A stretch of 5,573 nt of DNA from Piscirickettsiaceae bacterium (lineage in GTDB: Bacteria; Pseudomonadota; Gammaproteobacteria; Thiomicrospirales; Thiomicrospiraceae): the NCBI GenBank assembly GCA_021767305.1, contig JAASTL010000091.1, positions 1-5,573 of the forward strand, read 5' to 3'. Under the pieces are notes generated by a model, which made no database searches, had not been told where the DNA came from, and was given only the letters and a program-made list of their open reading frames with translations. This document shows positions 1 through 5,573 of the stretch, in pieces (position 1 is the stretch's first letter; each line of letters starts with the position of its first letter). Both the position numbers and the translations under genes were made by a program.

Positions 1-810
1 CCAGTAACCAGTATTGGTATAGGAAAAGAACGCCAAAGAACGAGTATTATAGGCAACATCGCCTGTGAATAATAGATTTCGGCTTGGAATGTAAGCTAAA
101 GTTGAGCCCGGGGTATGGCCCGGCCCGAAGTTTAGAAATTCAATGGTTTCTCCGCCGCCAACATCAATCACCAATTTATCTTCAAAGGTGGTGAATTTAT
201 CACTGACATTGCGAGCTGAGAAAGTAATGTTTTCACCGACTCGACGCGCCCAGCTGGCTTTAATCATTTCATAACCATTATCGAAATCGTTGTTTGCCTG
301 CTCATTCGAATAAAGGTTTTTAACGCCTTTATCTACCCAGTAACTCGCTCCTAAATAAGCGTGTCCTTGTGAGTTTTCAACCGCCACCCATTTCACAGGT
401 TTATTGGTGTGTTGCTGAATGATTTTATGAAAACTCGCAGCAACCGCAGGGTTAGGACCGGCATTGAATACAAAGACACCATCTTCAAATTCAATCCATG
501 AAAGGTTGTTATTGAGACCATAGTTTTCAGGCGTATGCCAAATTAAGCTTCCAACGACTGTGTAGACTCCATCCATGACTTTGGTTGGTTGCGGTAGGTT
601 TAAGGTTTTGCCGATATAGCCAGCTTGCTTTTGGGTTTTTTGAACATCTTTAATATATTGGTTAACCGAACCACCTAATGTTGAATTTTCTTTTGCATAG
701 GCAGCAAAACCGGCCAAATAAGGATCCATTTCTGAAGCGTGAGCACTGCTAATGCCTTGTAAAGCAAGACTTCCGGTTAACAGGGTGCTCGCGATCAATC
801 GCTTATTCAT
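1..810 (-). CDS. Exported metallo-beta-lactamase-fold protein with an altered metal-binding motif (partial, C-terminus off the left edge)
   Basis: An uninterrupted frame of 270 codons starts at ATG 808-810 and runs off the left edge. The start is supported by a good GAGGAG ribosome binding site six bases upstream. Residues 1-25 form a signal peptide: MNKR, a hydrophobic stretch LIASTLLTGSLALQGI, then an AHA cleavage site before S26, so the protein is probably periplasmic. The fold is recognised from GVYTVVGSL (about 81-89), FNAGPNPAVA (about 115-124), GPGHTPGS at 229-236 and FTGD at 248-251; H232 and D251 would be the downstream metal ligands. The usual HxHxDH loop falls at 146-151 and reads N-S-Q-G-H-A, so H, H, D and H become N, Q, H and A. 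The loop is still followed by the usual LG (153-154). Related exported proteins include beta-lactamase-like hydrolases and SoxH-type proteins of thiosulfate oxidisers. I cannot assign a substrate, and the protein may bind metal differently or have lost hydrolase activity. It is transcribed away from the thiolase-like gene. Confidence 0.85.
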   Translation of the reverse strand, partial: MNKRLIASTLLTGSLALQGISSAHASEMDPYLAGFAAYAKENSTLGGSVNQYIKDVQKTQKQAGYIGKTLNLPQPTKVMDGVYTVVGSLIWHTPENYGLNNNLSWIEFEDGVFVFNAGPNPAVAASFHKIIQQHTNKPVKWVAVENSQGHAYLGASYWVDKGVKNLYSNEQANNDFDNGYEMIKASWARRVGENITFSARNVSDKFTTFEDKLVIDVGGGETIEFLNFGPGHTPGSTLAYIPSRNLLFTGDVAYNTRSLAFFSYTNTGYW

Positions 811-816
811 ATTGTT

Positions 817-822
817 CTCCTC
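817..822 (-). promoter_or_regulatory. Ribosome binding site of the metallo-beta-lactamase-fold gene
   Basis: On the minus strand this reads GAGGAG, six bases before the ATG at 808-810. It is the strongest Shine-Dalgarno sequence in the window and fixes the start of the exported protein. Confidence 0.75.
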
Positions 823-843
823 GAGTTGTTTTTTGTTTTCTAA

Positions 844-877
844 GTTGCTTGCTAATTTCTTGCTAACAACTGTTAGT
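844..877. repeat. Cluster of short inverted and direct repeats upstream of the metallo-beta-lactamase-fold gene (possible operator)
   Basis: Three overlapping symmetries lie 34 to 67 bases upstream of the minus-strand start codon. CTAACA (864-869) and TGTTAG (872-877) form a perfect inverted repeat around a 2-base centre. AGTTGCTTGC (844-853) and GCTAACAACT (863-872) form an inverted repeat matching at 8 of 10 positions. TTGCTAA occurs directly repeated at 850-856 and 861-867, with starts 11 bases apart, about one helical turn. The position suits a regulator-binding site for the exported protein, but the sequence is AT-rich and short repeats can arise by chance. No regulator gene is visible nearby. 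Confidence 0.35.
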
Positions 878-1045
878 TAGGATTGTAACAACCTCCATCA
901 AAATGAAACCCTAAAGTTTTTTATGCGAAATAAAATTTATTACCTCGTGTTTATGCCCTTTGGGTGCAAAGCTCTCTATTAGTAGGTGAGAAGCCAAGAA
1001 GACGGTAATTTGTGGGTTCCTTCAGCGGGGTCGCGTTAAAACCGT

Positions 1046-1051
1046 TAAAAT
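1046..1051 (+). promoter_or_regulatory. Candidate -10 element for the TtcA-like/acyltransferase operon
   Basis: TAAAAT matches the sigma-70 -10 consensus at five of six positions. There is no good -35 hexamer 16 to 19 bases upstream. A transcript starting from it near 1058 would leave about 30 bases before the ATG at 1088 but almost none before the ATG at 1064, which mildly favours the later start. Confidence 0.25.
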
Positions 1052-1087
1052 ACCCGTTTAAAAATGACCGCCATGAGAATTTTCACT

Positions 1088-1936
1088 ATGACTGACGCCA
1101 AAGAGCCTACCGAAAATATCGAAACTTCGACTAAGTTGACAAAAAAAGAACGTACTAAGGATTGGATTAAACCACCGAAAGCCATTATGAAGCCGGTGGG
1201 GCGTGCAATGGCACAATTTAAAATGTTGCGAGATGGTGATCGTGTGATGCTTGGGCTATCAGGTGGTAAAGATTCTTTAGCGCTTTTGGTGATTTTAAAA
1301 CACCTGCAACGTCATGCTCCGGTAAAGTTTGAGTTAGCTGCCTGTACAATCAATCCAGAAATTCCGGGTTTTGATCCTTCGCCTTTAAAAGAATGGGTTG
1401 AGCAAAAAATTGGTGTGCCCTATTTTTATGAATCCGAGGATTTAGTGGCTTTGGCAGATAAACACATGAAAGGCGATTCGTTTTGTAGCTTCTGTTCGCG
1501 CCAAAAGCGCGGCAAGCTTTACACCACTTGTCGTCGAGAAGGTTATAACGTTTTGGCTTTGGCGCAGCATTTAGATGATTTGGCGGAAAGCTTTATTATG
1601 TCGGCGTTTAATGCAGGTCAGTTGCGAACCATGAAAGCGCATTATTTAAATGACGATGGTGATATTCGCATTATTCGCCCCTTGGTTCGCGTGCGTGAAA
1701 ACCAAACGCGTGATTTTGCGGCCACAGCTGATTTGCCGGTGATTCCGGATAATTGTCCCGCTTGTTATGCGAAACCGCAGCAACGCCAAGAAATGAAGCA
1801 GTTATTGCTAGCGCAAGAGCAAAAAAATAAACATCTATATGCCAATTTATGGCGAGCCATGCAGCCGTTAATCGCCGATGACAACCATGAAGGGCAAGCG
1901 AATTTAGAGATATCAACTGGGTCTGAAAATGGCTAA
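1088..1936 (+). CDS. TtcA-family PP-loop ATPase (tRNA 2-thiocytidine biosynthesis-like)
   Basis: The protein belongs to the PP-loop ATPase group that includes TtcA, which thiolates cytidine 32 of some tRNAs in the cytoplasm using ATP and an Fe-S cluster. From the ATG at 1088 it has 282 residues. A Lys-rich N-terminus (about 1-30) is followed by the PP-loop SGGKDS at 58-63. The CxxC pair C133/C136 lies in SFCSFCSRQKRG, as in TtcA, followed by AQHLDDLAES at about 159-168. DDGDIRIIRPLVRVRE matches the TtcA segment before the third cluster cysteine, and C223 with C226 (NCPAC) provides that ligand. In-frame ATGs at 1064 and 1073 would add 8 or 5 residues. I prefer 1088 because GAGA at 1075-1078 is suitably spaced and the upstream ATGs lack a ribosome binding site. 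E. coli TtcA has GHHRDD where this has AQHLDD, so it may be a paralogue with another substrate. The 3' end overlaps the acyltransferase gene by 8 nt. Confidence 0.85.
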   Translation: MTDAKEPTENIETSTKLTKKERTKDWIKPPKAIMKPVGRAMAQFKMLRDGDRVMLGLSGGKDSLALLVILKHLQRHAPVKFELAACTINPEIPGFDPSPLKEWVEQKIGVPYFYESEDLVALADKHMKGDSFCSFCSRQKRGKLYTTCRREGYNVLALAQHLDDLAESFIMSAFNAGQLRTMKAHYLNDDGDIRIIRPLVRVRENQTRDFAATADLPVIPDNCPACYAKPQQRQEMKQLLLAQEQKNKHLYANLWRAMQPLIADDNHEGQANLEISTGSENG

Positions 1937-2858
1937 GAAGTCGGTTAAAAAGTCGATTTGGATGAAAAATTTTGCGGCGAAAGTCGGCATTGGCATACTT
2001 AAAATGTTGTCTTGGTTGCCTTTGTCGGTGGCGCAATTTTTTGGAAAGTTGACCGGCCGGTTAATGTTTGTGACAGACAATAAACAGCGTTTTATTGCCA
2101 ATGCGAACATTTCTGTGGTCTATCCGGAGCTTGATGAAGTTCAACATCAAGCAATGGTAAAAGAGGTTTTAAAGCACAATGCTCAGTCGATATTTGAATT
2201 GGGAGCTATGTGGTTTTGGTCTGAGCAGCGCATTGAGAAAATTATTCATAAAATTCACGGTGCAGAACATTTGCAGGCGGCTTTTGACCAAGGGCAAGGG
2301 GTAATTGTTTTGGCACCGCATATTGGGAATTGGGAGTTAATGGGCTGCTATTTGTCGATGCACTATCCTTCCACCTTTATGTATCAGCCTCCTAAGTTAG
2401 CCCCCATTGAACAGCCTATGCGTCAGTCGAGAATGCGTTTTGGTGCGGATTTAGCTCCAACAGATTTGCGAGGCGTTAAACAAGTGATGAAAGCCTTAAA
2501 GTCGAATCAGTTAACTGCCATTTTGCCGGATCAAGATGCGGGAGCAAATGGTGTTCATGCAAATTTCATGGGGTATCCTGCCCGCACTATGACTTTAATT
2601 AGTCGCTTATTGCAGAAAACAAAAGCGGCTTGTGTTTATGCTGTTGCCTTACGTGATTCTCAAGGTGGTTTTGAACTGCATTTTATGCCGGCTGATCGTG
2701 ATGGATTAGCGAACTCAGGTCAAGTTGAAGCGGCTACGGCTTTGAATCAAGGAGTGGAGCAATGTATTGCTCTGGCGCCTGAGCAATATCTTTGGACCTA
2801 TAAGCGCTTTAAAGGCCAGCCAGAAGGCGCGCCTGATATTTATCGAAGAGCAAAATAA
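1929..2858 (+). CDS. Lysophospholipid / lipid A late acyltransferase, LpxL/HtrB family
   Basis: This 309-residue protein belongs to the inner-membrane acyltransferases that move an acyl chain from acyl-ACP onto a lipid A precursor (LpxL, LpxM, LpxP). A hydrophobic segment at about 19-40 (IGILKMLSWLPLSVAQFFGK) would anchor it to the membrane. The catalytic HX4E motif is intact as HIGNWE, H131 and E136. Further family signatures are NISVVYPELDE (60-70), LPDQDAG (199-205) and WTYKRFKGQPEG near the C-terminus (289-300), which resembles the WTHRRFKTRPEG end of E. coli LpxL. The length is close to the roughly 306 residues of E. coli LpxL. The start ATG lies inside the end of the thiolase-like gene (shared bases ATGGCTAA), with only a weak GGG-containing ribosome binding site, so translation is probably coupled. 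The sequence does not decide which acyl position or chain it uses, so I leave the symbol blank. Confidence 0.9.
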   Translation: MAKKSVKKSIWMKNFAAKVGIGILKMLSWLPLSVAQFFGKLTGRLMFVTDNKQRFIANANISVVYPELDEVQHQAMVKEVLKHNAQSIFELGAMWFWSEQRIEKIIHKIHGAEHLQAAFDQGQGVIVLAPHIGNWELMGCYLSMHYPSTFMYQPPKLAPIEQPMRQSRMRFGADLAPTDLRGVKQVMKALKSNQLTAILPDQDAGANGVHANFMGYPARTMTLISRLLQKTKAACVYAVALRDSQGGFELHFMPADRDGLANSGQVEAATALNQGVEQCIALAPEQYLWTYKRFKGQPEGAPDIYRRAK

Positions 2859-2880
2859 CTTCACTGTATCTTTATGGCTT

Positions 2881-3486
2881 TTATGCTTTTCGGCCAATAA
2901 ACCAACTGTAGCGATGTTTGGGTGCATTTTGATCGTTAGAGTCATTTAACCAACCTTCACCATTGACCAAGCATTGCAAGTTCTTGAAAGATTGTGTCAG
3001 TTTGCCACTTTTGAGATAAAAATCAGGGTTTTTTGGTGCATTTGGTTGCACGGGAGCTAAAAAACTTTGGTAAAACAGCAGGCCATTAGGTTTGAGTGCC
3101 TGTTCGATTTGTTTGAAGAGTTTTCGGTCAAGATAACGGCTGACGACAATCACATCATATTGCTGATAAGGCAAAAGCATCTGTTCAAGGTCAGTCAATA
3201 AAGGCTGGATTGGCAAACGGTTCAAACTCGCCCAGTTGTTCAAAATGGTGAGCGCGCTATCTGAAATATCCCAAGCATCTACCTTTAAACCGCATTGTGC
3301 CAAAAATCGCGCATTGCCCCCAAGCCCACAGGCTAGATCGAGAGCTTTGCCAGAGAAAGGTAATAAATGCGTGTGCTCTTTGAGTACAAAACAAGGACTG
3401 GTTGGCGTGTTTAAGTCGCAGTCGGCGTACTTTAAATCCCATTTTTGCGCGCTTGAACCGGCCGGTAAAGTTTTTTCAGTTGTCAT
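2881..3486 (-). CDS. Small class I SAM-dependent methyltransferase, substrate unknown
   Basis: The 201-residue protein has a Rossmann-type methyltransferase core. Motif I is ALDLACGLGG at 48-57. An acidic residue ending strand 2 (VDAWDIS, D73) should hold the ribose of S-adenosylmethionine. YDVIVVSRYLDRKLF (110-124) corresponds to motif IV, and LKPNGLLFYQSF (131-142) to the strand after it. The overall layout, including an N-terminal QKWDLKYAD and the ACGLGGNARFLA loop, resembles TehB/tellurite-resistance-type methyltransferases and other small soluble ones. It lacks membrane segments and a signal peptide, so it is cytoplasmic. It begins 21 nt after the trkH stop codon on the same strand, with only AAAGG (rc of 3501-3505) 14 bases before the ATG, so it is probably read from the trk transcript. 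Its substrate is not evident. Its 3' end faces the acyltransferase gene. Confidence 0.85.
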   Translation of the reverse strand: MTTEKTLPAGSSAQKWDLKYADCDLNTPTSPCFVLKEHTHLLPFSGKALDLACGLGGNARFLAQCGLKVDAWDISDSALTILNNWASLNRLPIQPLLTDLEQMLLPYQQYDVIVVSRYLDRKLFKQIEQALKPNGLLFYQSFLAPVQPNAPKNPDFYLKSGKLTQSFKNLQCLVNGEGWLNDSNDQNAPKHRYSWFIGRKA

Positions 3487-3507
3487 TATCTGCTTATAAA
3501 CCTTTAA

Positions 3508-4959
3508 TTAAGAGCGCCAGAAAGCCGCTGTAAATAAAACCAAAAGCGTAAAAATCTCTAAACGCCCTAACAGCATGGCAAAGGTCAGAATCCATTTTAC
3601 CGGATCGCTCATAGTTGAGAAGTTAGCGGCCACTTCACCGAGCCCAGGACCCAAGTTATTCATCATGGCGGCAACGGCTGAGAAGGCAGTGACTTGATCG
3701 ACACCAAGTGCCATAACCGCCAGCATAATGACTGCAAAACTGAAAACATAAACCGCTAGAAACCCCCAAACAGCCGTCATGACTTTTTCAGGAATTGTCT
3801 TATTGGCAAGTTTTACTGGCAAAATCGCATTAGGGTGAAGCAAGCTTTTAAGTTCACGTAGCCCTTGCTTAAAGAGTAAGACAAAACGAATGACCTTCAT
3901 TCCGCCTGCGGTGGAGCCGGCACTCCCTCCAATAAAACTCATAAAGATTAGCAATACGGGTAAGAAACTAGGCCAGGCTGCAAAGTCTGCATTGGCAAAT
4001 CCGGTGGTGGTCGCAATCGAAACCGTTTGGAAAACACCATAACGGAAGGCTTCTTCCCATGTTGAGTAAACGTTTTGTAGGTAGAGATAACCCACGACAA
4101 CCGCAGTTGCCAAAATTAATAAGGCCGCATACACTTTAAATTCTGGATCACGGAAATAGTGTCTTCCACTCAAGTTTCGAAAGGCACTGAAATGTAAAGC
4201 GAAGTTGATTCCAGCAAGGAACATAAAGAATACGGCTATGGCTTCAATGGCAATGCTATCAAAGTAACCAATGCTTGCATCATGGGTTGAGAAGCCGCCA
4301 ATTGCGACAGTGGAAAAGCTATGAGCGAAGGCATCAAACCAGTTCATTCCGGCTACCCAGTAAGCCACTGCACAGGTGATGGTCAGGCCTAAATAGATGT
4401 ACCAAAGCGCTTTGGCGGTTTCGGAAATGCGTGGGGCGATTTTTGAATCTTTGACTGGTCCAGGTGTTTCCGCACGGTATAACTGCATCCCACCGATGCC
4501 TAGAATCGGCAGGACGGCGACCGCTAAAACGATAATCCCTAAGCCACCCATCCATTGAAGTTGTTGGCGATACCAGAGTATCGCGTGGGGCATGGAATCT
4601 AAGCCACTCAGCACTGTGGCTCCAGTCGTGGTTAAGCCAGAGAAGCTTTCAAATATTGCATCAGTCAGACTTAAAGGCACTTCGGTTTCAATATAAAACG
4701 GCAGGGCTCCGGCAAAGCCCAGTACCGTCCAGAAGAGCACCACCACAAGAAAGCCGTCGCGGACTTTAAGCTCTTGTTTATAGTGCCTGACAGGCCACCA
4801 CATAAGCAGGCCTAGGAATAGAATTCCAAGCATAACGCCAAAAAAAGCGGTTAGGCCGCCATCTTGATAAATGAGTGCCACAAGAACCGGTGGCACGAGA
4901 CTTAAACTAAAAATCATTAGCAATAGGCCAATGACTTTGGAAATGATTTTTGAATGCAT
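3508..4959 (-). CDS. trkH: TrkH, potassium uptake channel subunit
   Basis: TrkH is the inner-membrane K+-translocating subunit of the Trk system. At 483 residues it equals E. coli TrkH in length. All four pore loops of the SKT superfamily are visible. The first is LTTTGAT (109-115), the second STVAIGGFST (216-225), the third SIATTTGFAN (314-323) and the fourth NNLGPGLG (434-441). The conserved glycines of each selectivity filter are present. Between loops lie long hydrophobic segments, for example 8-30, 39-55, 70-90, 137-160, 188-203, 236-255, 276-294 and 395-418. GGSAGSTAGGMKVIR (344-358), which follows the third pore loop, is a strongly conserved family segment. It lies 43 bases after the trkA stop on the same strand and has only a weak GAAG ribosome binding site (rc of 4967-4970). 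I see no missing key residue or frameshift, so it should be functional. Confidence 0.97.
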   Translation of the reverse strand: MHSKIISKVIGLLLMIFSLSLVPPVLVALIYQDGGLTAFFGVMLGILFLGLLMWWPVRHYKQELKVRDGFLVVVLFWTVLGFAGALPFYIETEVPLSLTDAIFESFSGLTTTGATVLSGLDSMPHAILWYRQQLQWMGGLGIIVLAVAVLPILGIGGMQLYRAETPGPVKDSKIAPRISETAKALWYIYLGLTITCAVAYWVAGMNWFDAFAHSFSTVAIGGFSTHDASIGYFDSIAIEAIAVFFMFLAGINFALHFSAFRNLSGRHYFRDPEFKVYAALLILATAVVVGYLYLQNVYSTWEEAFRYGVFQTVSIATTTGFANADFAAWPSFLPVLLIFMSFIGGSAGSTAGGMKVIRFVLLFKQGLRELKSLLHPNAILPVKLANKTIPEKVMTAVWGFLAVYVFSFAVIMLAVMALGVDQVTAFSAVAAMMNNLGPGLGEVAANFSTMSDPVKWILTFAMLLGRLEIFTLLVLFTAAFWRS

Positions 4960-5002
4960 TTACTGTCTTCGCTTTATCTAACCATTCTTTTGGGTAGGCC
5001 GA

Positions 5003-5573
5003 TTAACTCAGCCAAGAATTGTCTTTAGGGTTAACCAGTTCATTGAGGGCATCGTTACTGCTGGAGTCAGTGATAAAAATAATCATGTGATCTTCGGCCA
5101 TAATTTCGACGTCTCGATGCGCGATAATGACTTTATCTTCACGGATAATTGCGCCAACTGTTATATTGTCAGGCCACGGGATTTCAGCAATGGTTTTGCC
5201 AATAATTTTTGAAGTGTTTTCACTACCATGTGCGACCACTTCAACCGCTTCTGCCGCACCACGACGAAGTGTGACCGCTTTAATTGTGTCACCTTGTCGG
5301 GTGTAATGAAGGAGGTTGTTAGTGGTAATCGAGTCAGCCGAAATCGCAATATCAATACCGTTGAGTTGAATCATTTCTACATAGGATTGGTTATTAACCA
5401 GTGCAATGACACGGCGTACGCCAAGTTTTTTCGCTAGCATCCCTGAAATAATATTGGCTTCATCAGAGTTGGTTACGGCAATAAACAGATCAATTTCATC
5501 AATATTTTCTTCAATGAGTAAGTCTTTGTCGGCAATATCACCATGAATAATAATGGCTTGGTCGAGTTTCTCG
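5003..5573 (-). CDS. trkA: TrkA, NAD-binding regulatory subunit of Trk potassium uptake (partial, N-terminus off the right edge)
   Basis: TrkA is the cytoplasmic ring-forming protein that gates TrkH in response to nucleotides. The open frame continues past the ATG at 5438-5440 to the window edge, so that ATG is internal. The visible 189 residues are the C-terminal part of a protein that in E. coli has 458. First comes the end of the second RCK-N domain, with IIIHGDIADKDLLIEENID and IAVTNSDEANIISGMLAKKLG, very close to E. coli TrkA. Then comes the second TrkA-C domain, with LRRGAAEAVEVVAHGSE and TVGAIIREDKVIIAHRDVE, ending in a DHMIIFITD strand. The protein ends KDNSWLS. The gene precedes trkH, so both subunits should be made from one transcript. 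The first RCK domain and the true start lie outside the window. Confidence 0.96.
   Translation of the reverse strand, partial: EKLDQAIIIHGDIADKDLLIEENIDEIDLFIAVTNSDEANIISGMLAKKLGVRRVIALVNNQSYVEMIQLNGIDIAISADSITTNNLLHYTRQGDTIKAVTLRRGAAEAVEVVAHGSENTSKIIGKTIAEIPWPDNITVGAIIREDKVIIAHRDVEIMAEDHMIIFITDSSSNDALNELVNPKDNSWLS

Larger units (their letters stand above)
811..1087. other. Divergent intergenic region between the metallo-beta-lactamase-fold gene and the TtcA-like gene
   Basis: This stretch separates two genes read in opposite directions and should hold both promoters. The left third holds the ribosome binding site and repeat cluster of the leftward gene. On the minus strand TACAAT (rc of 883-888) resembles a -10 element, but I see no convincing -35 before it. 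The middle holds a small potential hairpin, CTTTG (958-962), GGTG loop, CAAAG (967-971). The right end holds TAAAAT at 1046-1051 ahead of the rightward gene. I see no tRNA, no open frame worth calling and no match to a riboswitch that I can recognise. Confidence 0.6.

Noticed and set aside
941..1010. A possible riboswitch, suggested by GCAAAGC (966-972), GGTGAGAAGCC (985-995) and AGCCAAGAAGACGG (992-1005)
   Set aside because: The pieces recall c-di-GMP and cobalamin riboswitch fragments, but the other conserved parts of both are absent and no full fold can be drawn.
1671..2110. Two open frames on the minus strand opposite the thiolase-like gene's end and the acyltransferase gene's start
   Set aside because: Their translations look like no known protein and both overlap strongly supported genes on the other strand.
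3236..3499. Plus-strand open frame of 87 codons and a minus-strand frame of 61 codons within the methyltransferase gene
   Set aside because: The methyltransferase frame carries clear motifs across the same bases, and these alternatives have none.
4334..4555. Minus-strand open frame of 73 codons inside trkH
   Set aside because: It lies in another frame of a gene whose pore loops are intact, so it is a shadow frame.
5003..5440. A short 145-residue TrkA-C-only protein starting at the ATG 5438-5440
   Set aside because: The same frame continues without a stop to the right edge, and the extra residues match the RCK domain of TrkA.

Overview
The window looks like chromosomal DNA of a gammaproteobacterium. 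The support is a lipid A-type late acyltransferase (so a Gram-negative outer membrane), a TrkA/TrkH potassium system close in sequence and length to the enterobacterial one, and a TtcA-family tRNA thiolase-like protein. The moderately AT-rich composition and the overall gene style would suit a sulfur-oxidising Thiomicrospira/Hydrogenovibrio-type lineage, but that placement is an impression from memory. There are no RNA genes, insertion sequences, CRISPR arrays or phage genes. Six genes are visible, two of them cut by the window edges.

Layout. (1) Positions 1-810, minus strand: the first 270 codons of an exported metallo-beta-lactamase-fold protein that runs off the left edge. Its usual HxHxDH metal motif is replaced at every ligand position. 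(2) Positions 811-1087: a divergent intergenic region with a cluster of short inverted and direct repeats near the first gene and a weak promoter candidate for the next operon. (3) Positions 1088-2858, plus strand: a two-gene unit in which a TtcA-like PP-loop ATPase overlaps by 8 nt a lysophospholipid/lipid A acyltransferase of the LpxL/HtrB family. (4) Positions 2881-5573, minus strand: trkA (3' part only), trkH and a small class I methyltransferase, closely spaced and probably one transcript read leftwards. It converges on the acyltransferase gene with only 22 nt between them.

How the genes fit together. TrkH is the membrane K+ channel subunit and TrkA its cytoplasmic nucleotide-binding regulator, so these two form a clear functional pair. 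The methyltransferase follows trkH by 21 nt but has no evident role in K+ uptake. The thiolase-like protein and the acyltransferase are translationally linked but belong to different pathways (tRNA modification and outer-membrane lipid).

Most of the window is ordinary housekeeping sequence. The feature most worth a second look is the metallo-beta-lactamase-fold protein, whose N-terminal metal-binding signature is rewritten from HxHxDH to NxQxHA while its downstream His and Asp are kept. The divergence of the TtcA-like protein from classical TtcA is second.
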